From the NCBI RefSeq assembly GCF_032854445.1, contig NW_027017958.1:310001-374000 (forward strand): a DNA stretch of 64,000 bases. Reading direction: 5' to 3'. Position 1 is the first letter of the stretch; each line of letters opens with the position of its first letter. The translations under genes were made by a program, and so were the position numbers. The notes under the pieces are model-generated. The model was not told the origin of the DNA. It worked only from the letters and a program-made list of their open reading frames with translations, and ran no database searches. Below, piece after piece: positions 11,780-26,569 of this stretch. Origin of the DNA: Liolophura sinensis. Lineage: Eukaryota > Mollusca > Polyplacophora > Chitonida > Chitonidae.

Positions 11780-14700
11780 CAGTTACCAGATGAACATTGT
11801 AATCATTATATTAGGATGTTCAGTTACAAGATGAACATTGTAATCAATATAATAGCATATCCAGTTACAAAGTGAACATTGTAATCGACATAATAGCATG
11901 TTTAGTTACAAAATGAACATTGTAATCATTATACTAGTATGCCCAGTTACAAGATGAACATTGTTATCAGTATAATGGCATGTTCAGTTACAACATGAAC
12001 ATTGTAATCATTATAATAGCATGTTCAGTTACAAGATGAACATTGTAATCAGTATAATAGCATGCTCAGTTACAAAATTAATATTGTAATCATTATAATA
12101 GCGTCAACGGTTACAAAATCATCATTGTAATCAATATAATAGCATGCTCAGTTACAAAATTAATATTGCAGTTACTATATTAGCATATTTCATTACAAGA
12201 TGAACATTGTAATCAGTATTATAGCATATGTAGTTACAAGATGAACATTGTAATCATTATAAAAACATCATCAGTGACAAGGTGAACATTGTAATCAGTA
12301 TAAAAGCATTGTCAGTTGCAAAATGGACATTGTAATCATTACATTAGCATATTAACTTACAAGATGAATATTGTAATCATTATAATAACATCATCAGTTA
12401 CAAACAAACATTGTATTCATTATATTAGCACGTTCAATTACAAGATGAACATTGTAATCATTATAAAAGCATGTTCAGTTACAAGGTGAACATTGTAATC
12501 ATTATAAAAACATGCTCAGTTACTAGATGAACATTTAAATCATTATAATAGCATGTTCAGTTACAAGGTGGACATTTTAATCAGTATAAAAGCATGCTCA
12601 GTTGCAAAATGGACATTGTAATCATTACATTAGCATATTCAGTTACAAGATGAATATTGTAACATTATAATAACATCATCAGTTACAAAATGAACATTGT
12701 ATTCATTATATTAGCACGTTCAATTACAAGATGAACATTGTAATCATTATAATATCATGCTCAGTTGCAAGATGAAGATTGTAATCGACATAATAGCATG
12801 TTCAGTTACAAGATGAACATTGTAATCATTGTAATAGCATGTTCAGTTACAAAGTGAACATTGTAATCGACATAATAGCATGTTTAGTTACAAGATGAAC
12901 ATTGTAATCATTGTAATAGCATGTTCAGTTACAAAGTGAACATTGTAATCGACATAATAGCATGTTCAGTTACAAGATGAACATTGTAATCATTATAAAA
13001 ACATCATCAGTTGCAAGGTGAACATTGTAATTAGAATACAAGCATGCTCAGTTGCAAAATGGACATTGTAATCATTACAATAGCATATTTAGGTACAAGA
13101 TGAACATTGTAATCATTATAATAATGTGCTCAGTTACAAGGTGAACATTGTAATCATTACAATAGGGTGCTCAGTTACAATATGAACATTGTAATCATTA
13201 TAATAGCATGTTCAGTTACAGGATGAACATTGTAATAATTTAATAGCGTGTTCAGTTACAAAATGAACATTGAAACCATTATAAGAGAATGTTCAGTGCC
13301 AAGATAAACATTGCAATCATTATAATAGCATATTCAGTTACAAGATGAACATTATAATAACCTAATACTGTGTTCAGTTACAAAATGAACATTAAAATTG
13401 TTATAATAGCACGTTCAGTGACAAGGTGAACATTTAAATCATTATAATAGCATGCTCAGTTACAAGGTGAACATTGTAATCATTATAATAGCGTCAACTG
13501 TTACAAAATCATCATTATAATCAATATAATAGCATGCCTAGTTGCAAAATGAATATTGCAATCATTATATTAGCATATTTCATTACAAGATGAACATTGT
13601 AATCATTATTATAGCATATGTAGTTATAAGATGAGCATTGTAATCAGTATAAAAGCATGTTCTGTTGCAAAATGAACATTGTAATCATTATTTTAGCATG
13701 TTCAGTTACAAGATGAACATTGTAATCATAATAACAGCATGGTCAGTTACAAGATGAACACTGTAATCATTGTAATAGCATGTTCAGTTACTAGATTACC
13801 ATTGTAATAATTTAATAGCGTGTTCAGTTACAAAATGAACATTGAAATCATTATAATAGAATGTTCATTGGCAAGATGAACATTGTAATCATTATAATAG
13901 CATATTCAGTTACAAGATGAACATTATAATAACCTAATACCGTGTTCATTTACAAAATGAACATTAAAATTATAAAAATAGCACGTTCAGTGACAAAATG
14001 ATCATTAAAATTATTATAATAGCATGCTCAGTTACAAGGTGAACATTGTAATCATTATAATAGCGTCAACGGTTACAAGATGAACATTGTAAAAGTTAAA
14101 ATAGCGTGTTCAGATACAAAATGAACATTGAAATCATTATAATAGAATGTTCAGTGGCAAGATAAACATTGTAATCATTATAATAGCATATTCAGTTACA
14201 AGATGAACATTATAATAACCTAATACCGTGTTCATTTACAAAATGAACATTGAAATTATTAAAATAGCACGTTCAGTGACAAAATGATCATTAAAATTAT
14301 TATAATAGCATGCTCAGTTACAAGGTGAACATTGTAATCATTATAATAGCGTCAACGGTTACAAGATGAACATTGTAAAAGTTAAAATAGCATGTTCAGT
14401 TACGAAGTGAACATTATAATCATTATAATAGCATGCTCAGTTGCAAGATAAACATTGTAATCATTATAATATCATTTTCAGTTACAAGATGAAAATTGTA
14501 ATCGACATAATAGCATGTTTAGTTGCATGATGAACATTGTAATCATTGTAATAGCATGTTCAGTTACAAAGTAAACATTGTAATCATTATAATAGCCTTA
14601 ACGGTTACAAAATCATCATTGTAATCAATATAATAGCATGCACAGTTACAAAATGAATATTGCAATCATTATATTAGCATATTTCATAACAAGATGAACA

Positions 14701-17700
14701 TTGTAATCATTATTATAGCATATGTAGTTACAAGATGAACACTGTAATCATTATAAAAACATCATCAGTTACAAGGTGGACATTGTAATCAGTGTAAAAC
14801 CATGCTCAGTTGCAAAATGGACATTGTAATCATTACATTAGCATGTTCAGTTACAAGATGAACATTGTAATCATTATAATATCATGCTCAGTTGCAAGAT
14901 GAAGATTGTAATCGAGATAATAGCATGTTCAGTTACAAGATGAACATTGTAATCATTGTAATAGCATGTTCAGTTACAAAGTGAACATTGTAATTAGTAT
15001 ACAAGCATGCTCAGTTGCAAAATGGACATTGTAATCATTACAATAGCATATTCAGTTACAAGATGAACATTGTAATCATTATAATAATGTGCTCCGTTAC
15101 AAGGTGAACATTGGAATCATTACAATAGCGTGCTCAGTTACAAGATGATCATTGTAATCATTAAAAAAACATGCCCAGTTACAAGATGAACATTGTAAAA
15201 GGTATAATATCATGTTCAGTTACGAAGTGAACATTGTAATCATTACAAAAGCATGCTCAGTTGCATGATAAACATTGTAATCATTAAAATATCATTTTCA
15301 GTTAAAAGATGAAGATTGTAATCGACATAATAGCATGTTCAGTTACAAGATAAACATTGTAATCATTGTAATAGCATGTTCAGTTACAAAGTAAACATTG
15401 TAATTATTATATTAGCGTCAACTGTTACAAAATCATCATTGTAATCAATATAATAGTATGCTCAGTTACAAAATGAATATTGCAATTATTATATTAGCAT
15501 ATTTCATTACAAGATGAACATTGTAATCATTATTATAGCATATGTAGTTACAAGATAAACATTGTAATCATTTTAAAAACATCATCAGTTACAAGGTGAA
15601 CATTGTAATCAGTATAAAAGCATACTCAGTTGCAAAATGGACATTGTAATCATTATAATCATATTCACTTACAAGATGAATATTGTAATCATTATAATAA
15701 CATCATCAGTTACAAAATAAACATTGTATTCATTATATTAGCACGTTCAATTACAAGATGAACATTGTAATCATTATAAACAGCATGTTCAGTTGCAAGG
15801 TGAACATTGTAATCGTTATAAAAACATGCTCAGTTACAAGATGAACATTGTAATCATTATAATAGCATGTTCAGTTACAAGGTGGACATTGTAATCAGTA
15901 TAAAAGCATGCTCAGTTGCAAAATGGACATTGTAATCATTACATTAGCATATTCACTTACAAGATGAACATTGTAATTATTATAATAACATCATCAGTTA
16001 CAAAATGAACATTGTATTCATTATATTAGCACGTTAAACTACAAGATGAACATTGTAATCATTATAATATCATGCTCAGTTTCAAGATGAAGATTGTAAT
16101 CGACATAATAGCATGTTCAGTTACAAGATGAACATTGTAATCATTGTAATAGCATGTTCAGTTACAAAGTGAACATTGTAATCCTTATAATTGCATGTTC
16201 AGTTACAAGATGAACATTGTAATCATTATAAAAACATCATCAGTTGCAAGGTGAACATTGTTATCAGTATACAAGCATGCTCAGTTGCAAAATGGACAGT
16301 GTAATCATTACAATAGCATAGTCAGTTACATGATGAACATTGTAATCATTATAATAATGTGCTCAGTTACAAGGTGAACATTGTAATCATTACAAAAGAG
16401 TGCTCAGTTACAAGATGAACATTGTAATCATTATAAAAACATCATCAGTTACAAGGTGAACATTGTAATCAGTATAAAAGCATGCTCAGTTGCAAAATGG
16501 ACATTGTAATCATTACATTAGCATATTCACTTACAAGATGAATATTGTAATCATTATAATAACATCATCAGTTACAAAATAAACATTGTATTCATTATAT
16601 TAGCACGTTCAATTACAAGATGAACATTGTAATCATTATAAAAGCATGTTTAGTTGCAAGGTGAACATTGTAATCATTATAAAAACATGCTCAGTTACAA
16701 GATTAACATTGAAGTCATTATAATAGCATGTTCAGTTACAAGGTGGACATTGTAATCAGTATAAAAGCATGCTCAGTTGGAGAATGGACATTATAATTAT
16801 TACATTAGCATATTCAGTTACAAGATGAATATTGTAATCATTATAATAACATCATCAGTTACAAAATGAACATTGTATTCATTATATTAGCACGTTCAAT
16901 TACAAGATGATCATTGTAATCATTATAATATCATGCTCAGTTGCAAGATGAATATTGTAATCGACATAATAGCATGTTCAGTTACAAGATGAACATTGTA
17001 ATCATTGTAATAGCATGTTCAGTTACAAAGTGAACATTGTAATCCTTATAATTGCATGTTCAGTTACCAGATGAACATTGTAATCATTATAAAAACATCA
17101 TCAGTTGCAAGGTGAACATTGTAATCAGTATACAAGCATGCTCAGTTGCAAAATGGACATTGTAATCATTACAATAGCATATTCAGGTACAAGATGATGT
17201 TGTAATCATTATAATAATGTGCTCAGTTACAAGGTGAACATTGTAATCATTACAATATCGTGCTCAGTTACAATATGAACATTGTAATAATTTAATAGCG
17301 TGTTCAGTTACAAAATGAACATTGAAACCATTATAAGAGAATGTTCAGTGCCAAGATAAACATTGCAATCATTATAATAGCATATTCAGTTACAAGATGA
17401 ACATTATAATAACCTAATACTGTGTTCAGTTACAAAATGAACATTAAAATTGTGATAATAGCACGTTCAGTGACAAGGTGAACATTTAAATCATTATAAT
17501 AGCATGCTCAGTTACAAGGTGAACATTGTAATCATTATAATAGCGTCAACTGTTTCAAAATCATCAATGTAATCAATATAATAGCATGCCTAGTTACAAA
17601 ATGAATATTGCAATTATTATATTAGCATATTTCATTACAAGATGAACATTGTAATCATTATTATAGCATATGTAGTTATAAGATGAGCATTGTAATCAGT

Positions 17701-18583
17701 ATAAAAGCATGTTCTGTTGCAAAATGAACATTGTAATCATTATTTTAGCATGTTCAGTTACAAGATGAACATTGTAATCATAATAACAGCATGGTCAGTT
17801 ACAAGATGAACACTGTAATCATTGTAATAGCATGCTCAGTTACAAGATGAACATTGTAATCAGTATTATAGCATATTCGGTTACAGGATGAACATTGCAA
17901 TAACCTAATACCGTGTTCAGTTACAAAATGAACATTAAAACTATTATAATATCACTTTCAGTGACATGGTGAACACTGTAATCATTATAATAGCATGTTC
18001 AGTTACGAGGTGAGTATTGTAATTACTAGAATAGCACGTTCAGTTACAAGACACCCTTTGTAATTATTATAATAGCATCTTCAGTTACAAGATAAACATT
18101 GTAATCATTATATTAGCACGTTTAGTTGAAACGTGAGGATTGTAATTGATATAATAGCATGTTCAGTTACAAGATAAATATTTTAGTTATTGTAATGGCA
18201 TGTTCATTTACAAGGTGAACATTGTAATCATTATAATAACATGTTTACTTACAAGATGATCATTGTAATCATCATATTAGGACGTTCAGTTACAAGATGA
18301 ACATTGTAATTATTATAAAAGCATGTTCACTTACTAAATGAACATTGTAATTATTATAATATCATGCTTAGTTACAAGATGAACATTGTTATCAGTATAA
18401 TAGCATGTTCAGTAACAACATAAACATTGTAATCATTATAATAGCATGCTCAATTACAAGATGAACATTGTAATCAGTATATTAGCATGCTCAGTTACAA
18501 AATTAACAATGTAATCATTATACTAGTATGCTCAGTTACAAGATGAACATTGTAATCATTATAATAACATGTTCAGTTACCAG
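11749..18583 (+). repeat. HOR unit U2, canonical 6,835 bp
   Basis: A full HOR of exactly 6,835 bp, equal to 167 monomers less 12 bp of scattered indels. I take it as the reference unit because U7 and U8 have the same length and order. Relative to the marker core, the landmark CTCCG monomer is at +3343 and the GATGATGTTG monomer is at +5444. Few substitutions separate it from U1; a private one lies at about 11861 (CATATCCAG for CATATTCAG). Confidence 0.96.
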
Positions 18584-18614
18584 AGAGAACGACGTTAAGA
18601 CCCAAGCACTCACT
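18584..18614 (+). other. Once-per-HOR marker core, U3
   Basis: Identical core. The next monomer reads ATCAGTATATTAGG, where several other units read ATCATTATATTAGG. The same variant follows the cores at 28408 and 49488, so it links U3, U5 and U7. Confidence 0.9.
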
Positions 18615-20140
18615 CAGTTACCAGATGAACATTGTAATCAGTATATTAGGATGTTCAGTTACAAGATGAACATTGTAATCAATATAATAGCATATTCAGT
18701 TACAAAGTGAACATTGTAATCGACATAATAGCATGTTTAGTTACAAAATGAACATTGTAATCATTATACTAGTATGCCCAGTTACAAGATGAACATTGTT
18801 ATCAGTATAATGGCATGTTCAGTTACAAGATGAACATTGTAATCATTATAATAGCATGTTCAGTTACAAGATGAACATTGTAATCAGTATAATAGCATGC
18901 TCAGTTACAAAATTAATATTGTAATCATTATAATAGCGTCAACGGTTACAAAATCATCATTGTAATCAATATAATAGCATGCTCAGTTACAAAATTATTA
19001 TTGCAGTTACTATATTAGCATATTTCATTACAAGATGAACATTGTAATCAGTATTATAGCATATGTAGTTACAAGATGAACATTGTAATCATTATAAAAA
19101 CATCATCAGTGACAAGGTGAACATTGTAATCAGTATAAAAGCATTCTCAGTTGCAAAATGGACATTGTAATCATTACATTAGCATATTAACTTACAAGAT
19201 GAATATTGTAATCATTATAATAACATCATCAGTTACAAACAAACATTGTATTCATTATATTAGCACGTTCAATTACAAGATGAACATTGTAATCATTATA
19301 AAAGCATGTTCAGTTACAAGGTGAACATTGTAATCATTATAAAAACATGCTCAGTTACTAGATGAACATTTAAATCATTATAATAGCATGTTCAGTTACA
19401 AGGTGGACATTTTAATCAGTATAAAAGCATGCTCAGTTGCAAAATGGACATTGTAATCATTACATTAGCATATTCAGTTACAAGATGAATATTGTAACAT
19501 TATAATAACATCATCAGTTACAAAATGAACATTGTATTCATTATATTAGCACGTTCAATTACAAGATGAACATTGTAATCATTATAATATCATGCTCAGT
19601 TGCAAGATGAAGATTGTAATCGACATAATAGCATGTTCAGTTACAAGATGAACATTGTAATCATTGTAATAGCATGTTCAGTTACAAAGTGAACATTGTA
19701 ATCGACATAATAGCATGTTTAGTTACAAGATGAACATTGTAATCATTGTAATAGCATGTTCAGTTACAAAGTGAACATTGTAATCGACATAATAGCATGT
19801 TCAGTTACAAGATGAACATTGTAATCATTATAAAAACATCATCAGTTGCAAGGTGAACATTGTAATTAGAATACAAGCATGCTCAGTTGCAAAATGGACA
19901 TTGTAATCATTACAATAGCATATTTAGGTACAAGATGAACATTGTAATCATTATAATAATGTGCTCAGTTACAAGGTGAACATTGTAATCATTACAATAG
20001 GGTGCTCAGTTACAATATGAACATTGTAATAATTATAATAGCATGTTCAGTTACAGGATGAACATTGTAATAATTTAATAGCGTGTTCAGTTACAAAATG
20101 AACATTGAAACCATTATAAGAGAATGTTCAGTGCCAAGAT

Positions 20141-23100
20141 AAACATTGCAATCATTATAATAGCATATTCAGTTACAAGATGAACATTATAATAACCTAA
20201 TACTGTGTTCAGTTACAAAATGAACATTAAAATTGTTATAATAGCACGTTCAGTGACAAGGTGAACATTTAAATCATTATAATAGCATGCTCAGTTACAA
20301 GGTGAACATTGTAATCATTATAATAGCGTCAACTGTTACAAAATCATCATTATAATCAATATAATAGCATGCCTAGTTGCAAAATGAATATTGCAATCAT
20401 TATATTAGCATATTTCATTACAAGATGAACATTGTAATCATTATTATAGCATATGTAGTTATAAGATGAGCATTGTAATCAGTATAAAAGCATGTTCTGT
20501 TGCAAAATGAACATTGTAATCATTATTTTAGCATGTTCAGTTACAAGATGAACATTGTAATCATAATAACAGCATGGTCAGTTACAAGATGAACACTGTA
20601 ATCATTGTAATAGCATGTTCAGTTACTAGATTACCATTGTAATAATTTAATAGCGTGTTCAGTTACAAAATGAACATTGAAATCATTATAATAGAATGTT
20701 CATTGGCAAGATGAACATTGTAATCATTATAATAGCATATTCAGTTACAAGATGAACATTATAATAACCTAATACCGTGTTCATTTACAAAATGAACATT
20801 AAAATTATTAAAATAGCACGTTCAGTGACAAAATGATCATTAAAATTATTATAATAGCATGCTCAGTTACAAGGTGAACATTGTAATCATTATAATAGCG
20901 TCAACGGTTACAAGATGAACATTGTAAAAGTTAAAATAGCGTGTTCAGATACAAAATGAACATTGAAATCATTATAATAGAATGTTCAGTGGCAAGATAA
21001 ACATTGTAATCATTATAATAGCATATTCAGTTACAAGATGAACATTATAATAACCTAATACCGTGTTCATTTACAAAATGAACATTAAAATTATTAAAAT
21101 AGCACGTTCAGTGACAAAATGATCATTAAAATTATTATAATAGCATGCTCAGTTACAAGGTGAACATTGTAATCATTATAATAGCGTCAACGGTTACAAG
21201 ATGAACATTGTAAAAGTTAAAATAGCATGTTCAGTTACGAAGTGAACATTATAATCATTATAATAGCATGCTCAGTTGCAAGATAAACATTGTAATCATT
21301 ATAATATCATTTTCAGTTACAAGATGAAAATTGTAATCGACATAATAGCATGTTTAGTTGCATGATGAAGATTGTAATCATTGTAATAGCATGTTCAGTT
21401 ACAAAGTAAACATTGTAATCATTATAATAGCCTTAACGGTTACAAAATCATCATTGTAATCAATATAATAGCATGCACAGTTACAAAATGAATATTGCAA
21501 TCATTATATTAGCATATTTCATAACAAGATGAACATTGTAATCATTATTATAGCATATGTAGTTACAAGATGAACACTGTAATCATTATAAAAACATCAT
21601 CAGTTACAAGGTGGACATTGTAATCAGTGTAAAACCATGCTCAGTTGCAAAATGGACATTGTAATCATTACATTAGCATGTTCAGTTACAAGATGAACAT
21701 TGTAATCATTATAATATCATGCTCAGTTGCAAGATGAAGATTGTAATCGAGATAATAGCATGTTCAGTTACAAGATGAACATTGTAATCATTGTAATAGC
21801 ATGTTCAGTTACAAAGTGAACATTGTAATTAGTATACAAGCATGCTCAGTTGCAAAATGGACAGTGTAATCATTACAATAGCATATTCAGTTACAAGATG
21901 AACATTGTAATCATTATAATAATGTGCTCCGTTACAAGGTGAACATTGGAATCATTACAATAGCGTGCTCAGTTACAAGATGATCATTGTAATCATTAAA
22001 AAAACATGCCCAGTTACAAGATGAACATTGTAAAAGGTATAGTATCATGTTCATTGACGAAGTGAACATTGTAATCATTACAAAAGCATGCTCAGTTGCA
22101 TGATAAACATTGTAATTATTAAAATATCATTTTCAGTTAAAAGATGAAGATTGTAATCGACATAATAGCATGTTCAGTTACAAGATAAACATTGCAATCA
22201 TTATAATAGCATATTCAGTTACAAGATGAACATTATAATAACCTAATACTGTGTTCAGTTACAAAATGAACATTAAAATTGTTATAATAGCACGTTCAGT
22301 GACAAGGTGAACATTTAAATCATTATAATAGCATGCTCAGTTACAAGGTGAACATTGTAATCATTATAATAGCGTCAACTGTTACAAAATCATCATTATA
22401 ATCAATATAATAGCATGCCTAGTTGCAAAATGAATATTGCAATCATTATATTAGCATATTTCATTACAAGATGAACATTGTAATCATTATTATAGCATAT
22501 GTAGTTATAAGATGAGCATTGTAATCAGTATAAAAGCATGTTCTGTTGCAAAATGAACATTGTAATCATTATTTTAGCATGTTCAGTTACAAGATGAACA
22601 TTGTAATCATAATAACAGCATGGTCAGTTACAAGACGAACACTGTAATCATTGTAATAGCATGTTCAGTTACTAGATTACCATTGTAATAATTTAATAGC
22701 GTGTTCAGTTACAAAATGAACATTGAAATCATTATAATAGAATGTTCATTGGCAAGATGAACATTGTAATCATTATAATAGCATATTCAGTTACAAGATG
22801 AACATTATAATAACCTAATACCGTGTTCATTTACAAAATGAACATTAAAATTATTAAAATAGCACGTTCAGTGACAAAATGATCATTAAAATTATTATAA
22901 TAGCATGCTCAGTTACAAGGTGAACATTGTAATCATTATAATAGCGTCAACGGTTACAAGATGAACATTGTAAAAGTTAAAATAGCGTGTTCAGATACAA
23001 AATGAACATTGAAATCATTATAATAGAATGTTCAGTGGCAAGATAAACATTGTAATCATTATAATAGCATATTCAGTTACAAGATGAACATTATAATAAC

Positions 23101-24232
23101 CTAATACCGTGTTCATTTACAAAATGAACATTAAAATTATTAAAATAGCACGTTCAGTGACAAAATGATCATTAAAATTATTATAATAGCATGCTCAGTT
23201 ACAAGGTGAACATTGTAATCATTATAATAGCGTCAACGGTTACAAGATGAACATTGTAAAAGTTAAAATAGCATGTTCAGTTACGAAGTGAACATTATAA
23301 TCATTATAATAGCATGCTCAGTTGCAAGATAAACATTGTAATCATTATAATATCATTTTCAGTTACAAGATGAAAATTGTAATCGACATAATAGCATGTT
23401 TAGTTGCATGATGAACATTGTAATCATTGTAATAGCATGTTCAGTTACAAAGTAAACATTGTAATCATTATAATAGCCTTAACGGTTACAAAATCATCAT
23501 TGTAATCAATATAATAGCATGCACAGTTACAAAATGAATATTGCAATCATTATATTAGCATATTTCATAACAAGATGAACATTGTAATCATTATTATAGC
23601 ATATGTAGTTACAAGATGAACACTGTAATCATTATAAAAACATCATCAGTTACAAGGTGGACATTGTAATCAGTGTAAAACCATGCTCAGTTGCAAAATG
23701 GACATTGTAATCATTACATTAGCATGTTCAGTTACAAGATGAACATTGTAATCATTATAATATCATGCTCAGTTGCAAGATGAAGATTGTAATCGAGATA
23801 ATAGCATGTTCAGTTACAAGATGAACATTGTAATCATTGTAATAGCATGTTCAGTTACAAAGTGAACATTGTAATTAGTATACAAGCATGCTCAGTTGCA
23901 AAATGGACAGTGTAATCATTACAATAGCATATTCAGTTACAAGATGAACATTGTAATCATTATAATAATGTGCTCCGTTACAAGGTGAACATTGGAATCA
24001 TTACAATAGCGTGCTCAGTTACAAGATGATCATTGTAATCATTAAAAAAACATGCCCAGTTACAAGATGAACATTGTAAAAGGTATAATATCATGTTCAG
24101 TTACGAAGTGAACATTGTAATCATTACAAAAGCATGCTCAGTTGCATGATAAACATTGTAATTATTAAAATATCATTTTCAGTTAAAAGATGAAGATTGT
24201 AATCGACATAATAGCATGTTCAGTTACAAGAT
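20141..24232 (+). repeat. Tandem duplication of 2,046 bp in U3
   Basis: 20141-22186 is repeated at 22187-24232. The junction lies inside CAAGATAAACATTG, which is present at both ends, so the likely cause is exchange between related monomers. Both copies share GGACAGTGTAATC (near 21856 and 23902) where U2 reads GGACATTGTAATC, showing the change came before the duplication. Later private changes include GTATAGTATCATG near 22038 and GATGAAGATTG near 21364 in the first copy, and GACGAACAC near 22634 in the second. Confidence 0.93.
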
Positions 24233-26094
24233 AAACATTGTAATCATTGTAATAGCATGTTCAGTTACAAAGTAAACATTGTAATTATTATATTAGCGTC
24301 AACTGTTACAAAATCATCATTGTAATCAATATAATAGTATGCTCAGTTACAAAATGAATATTGCAATTATTATATTAGCATATTTCATTACAAGATGAAC
24401 ATTGTAATCATTATTATAGCATATGTAGTTACAAGATAAACATTGTAATCATTTTAAAAACATCATCAGTTACAAGGTGAACATTGTAATCAGTATAAAA
24501 GCATACTCAGTTGCAAAATGGACATTGTAATCATTATAATCATATTCACTTACAAGATGAATATTGTAATCATTATAATAACATCATCAGTTACAAAATA
24601 AACATTGTATTCATTATATTAGCACGTTCAATTACAAGATGAACATTGTAATCATTATAAACAGCATGTTCAGTTGCAAGGTGAACATTGTAATCCTTAT
24701 AAAAACATGCTCAGTTACAAGATGAACATTGTAATCATTATAATAGCATGTTCAGTTACAAGGTGGACATTGTAATCAGTATAAAAGCATGCTCAGTTGC
24801 AAAATGGACATTGTAATCATTACATTAGCATATTCACTTACAAGATGAACATTGTAATTATTATAATAACATCATCAGTTACAAAATGAACATTGTATTC
24901 ATTATATTAGCACGTTAAACTACAAGATGAACATTGTAATCATTATAATATCATGCTCAGTTTCAAGATGAAGATTGTAATCGACATAATAGCATGTTCA
25001 GTTACAAGATGAACATTGTAATCATTGTAATAGCATGTTCAGTTACAAAGTGAACATTGTAATCCTTATAATTGCATGTTCAGTTACAAGATGAACATTG
25101 TAATCATTATAAAAACATCATCAGTTGCAAGGTGAACATTGTTATCAGTATACAAGCATGCTCAGTTGCAAAATGGACAGTGTAATCATTACAATAGCAT
25201 AGTCAGTTACATGATGAACATTGTAATCATTATAATAATGTGCTCAGTTACAAGGTGAACATTGTAATCATTACAATAGAGTGCTCAGTTACAAGATGAA
25301 CATTGTAATCATTATAAAAACATCATCAGTTACAAGGTGAACATTGTAATCAGTATAAAAGCATGCTCAGTTGCAAAATGGACATTGTAATCATTACATT
25401 AGCATATTCACTTACAAGATGAATATTGTAATCATTATAATAACATCATCAGTTACAAAATAAACATTGTATTCATTATATTAGCACGTTCATTTACAAG
25501 ATGAACATTGTAATCATTATAAAAGCATGTTTAGTTGCAAGGTGAACATTGTAATCATTATAAAAACATGCTCAGTTACAAGATTAACATTGAAGTCATT
25601 ATAATAGCATGTTCAGTTACAAGGTGGACATTGTAATCAGTATAAAAGCATGCTCAGTTGGAGAATGGACATTATAATTATTACATTAGCATATTCAGTT
25701 ACAAGATGAATATTGTTATCATTATAATAACATCATCAGTTACAAAATGAACATTGTATTCATTATATTAGCACGTTCAATTACAAGATGATCATTGTAA
25801 TCATTATAATATCATGCTCAGTTGCAAGATGAATATTGTAATCGACATAATAGCATGTTCAGTTACAAGATGAACATTGTAATCATTGTAATAGCATGTT
25901 CAGTTACAAAGTGAACATTGTAATCCTTATAATTGCATGTTCAGTTACCAGATGAACATTGTAATCATTATAAAAACATCATCAGTTGCAAGGTGAACAT
26001 TGTAATCAGTATACAAGCATGCTCAGTTGCAAAATGGACATTGTAATCATTACAATAGCATATTCAGGTACAAGATGATGTTGTAATCATTATA

Positions 26095-26115
26095 ATAATG
26101 TGCTCAGTTACAAGA
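26095..26115 (+). other. Junction of a 1,309-bp deletion in U3
   Basis: After the GATGATGTTG monomer and ATAATGTGCTCAGTTACAAG, the sequence passes straight into the monomers before the marker core. In U0 the matching GCTCAG positions are 3265 and 4574, exactly 1,309 bp apart. GCTCAGTTACAA is common to both sides, so the breakpoint cannot be placed more finely. Confidence 0.9.
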
Positions 26116-26155
26116 TGAACATTGTAATCATTATAATAACATGTGCAGTTACCAG

Positions 26156-26186
26156 AGAGAACGACGTTAAGACCCAAGCACTCACT
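26156..26186 (+). other. Once-per-HOR marker core, U4
   Basis: Identical core, but the left flank reads ATGTGCAGTTAC where the others read ATGTTCAGTTAC. It sits only about 60 bp after the 1,309-bp deletion junction, so the core survived a break close to it. Confidence 0.9.
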
Positions 26187-26282
26187 CAGTTACCAGATGA
26201 ACATTGTAATCATTATATTAGGATGTTCAGTTACAAGATGAACATTGTAATCAATATAATAGCATATTCAGTTACAAAATGA

Positions 26283-26569
26283 ACATTGTAATTATTGTAA
26301 TGTTATGTTTAGTTACAAGATGAACATTGTTATCAATATCATAGCATGTTCAGTTACAACATGAACATTGTAATCATTATAATAGCATGCTCAATTACAA
26401 GATGAACATTGTAATCAGTAAAATAGCATGCTCAGTTACAAAATTAAAATTGTAATCATTATACTAGTATGCTCAATTACAAGATGAACATTGTAATAAT
26501 TATAATAGCTTGCTCAAATACGAGATGAGCAATGTAATTATTATAATAGCATGCTCAATTAAAAGAAAA
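26283..26569 (+). repeat. Seven divergent extra monomers in U4
   Basis: Between the marker core and the GCCCAGTTAC landmark (offset +479 here, +192 in canonical units) there are seven additional monomers with variants not seen in canonical units. Examples are AATGTTATG, ATCAATATCATAG, AGTAAAATAGC, AGCTTGCTCAAATACGAG, GAGCAATGTAATT and AAAAGAAAAAAATTG. From 26348 they recur at 47428. They may be a remnant of another, older HOR family next to this array. Confidence 0.85.

Larger units (their letters stand above)
18584..26155 (+). repeat. HOR unit U3, 7,572 bp (+2,046 duplication, -1,309 deletion)
   Basis: This copy is canonical to about 22,186. It then repeats the preceding 2,046 bp in tandem, continues, and loses 1,309 bp immediately before the next marker core. 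The arithmetic closes: 6,835 + 2,046 - 1,309 = 7,572. The deletion removes the stretch that normally holds the ACACCCT variant monomer, so U3 is the only full interval between markers that lacks it. Confidence 0.94.
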
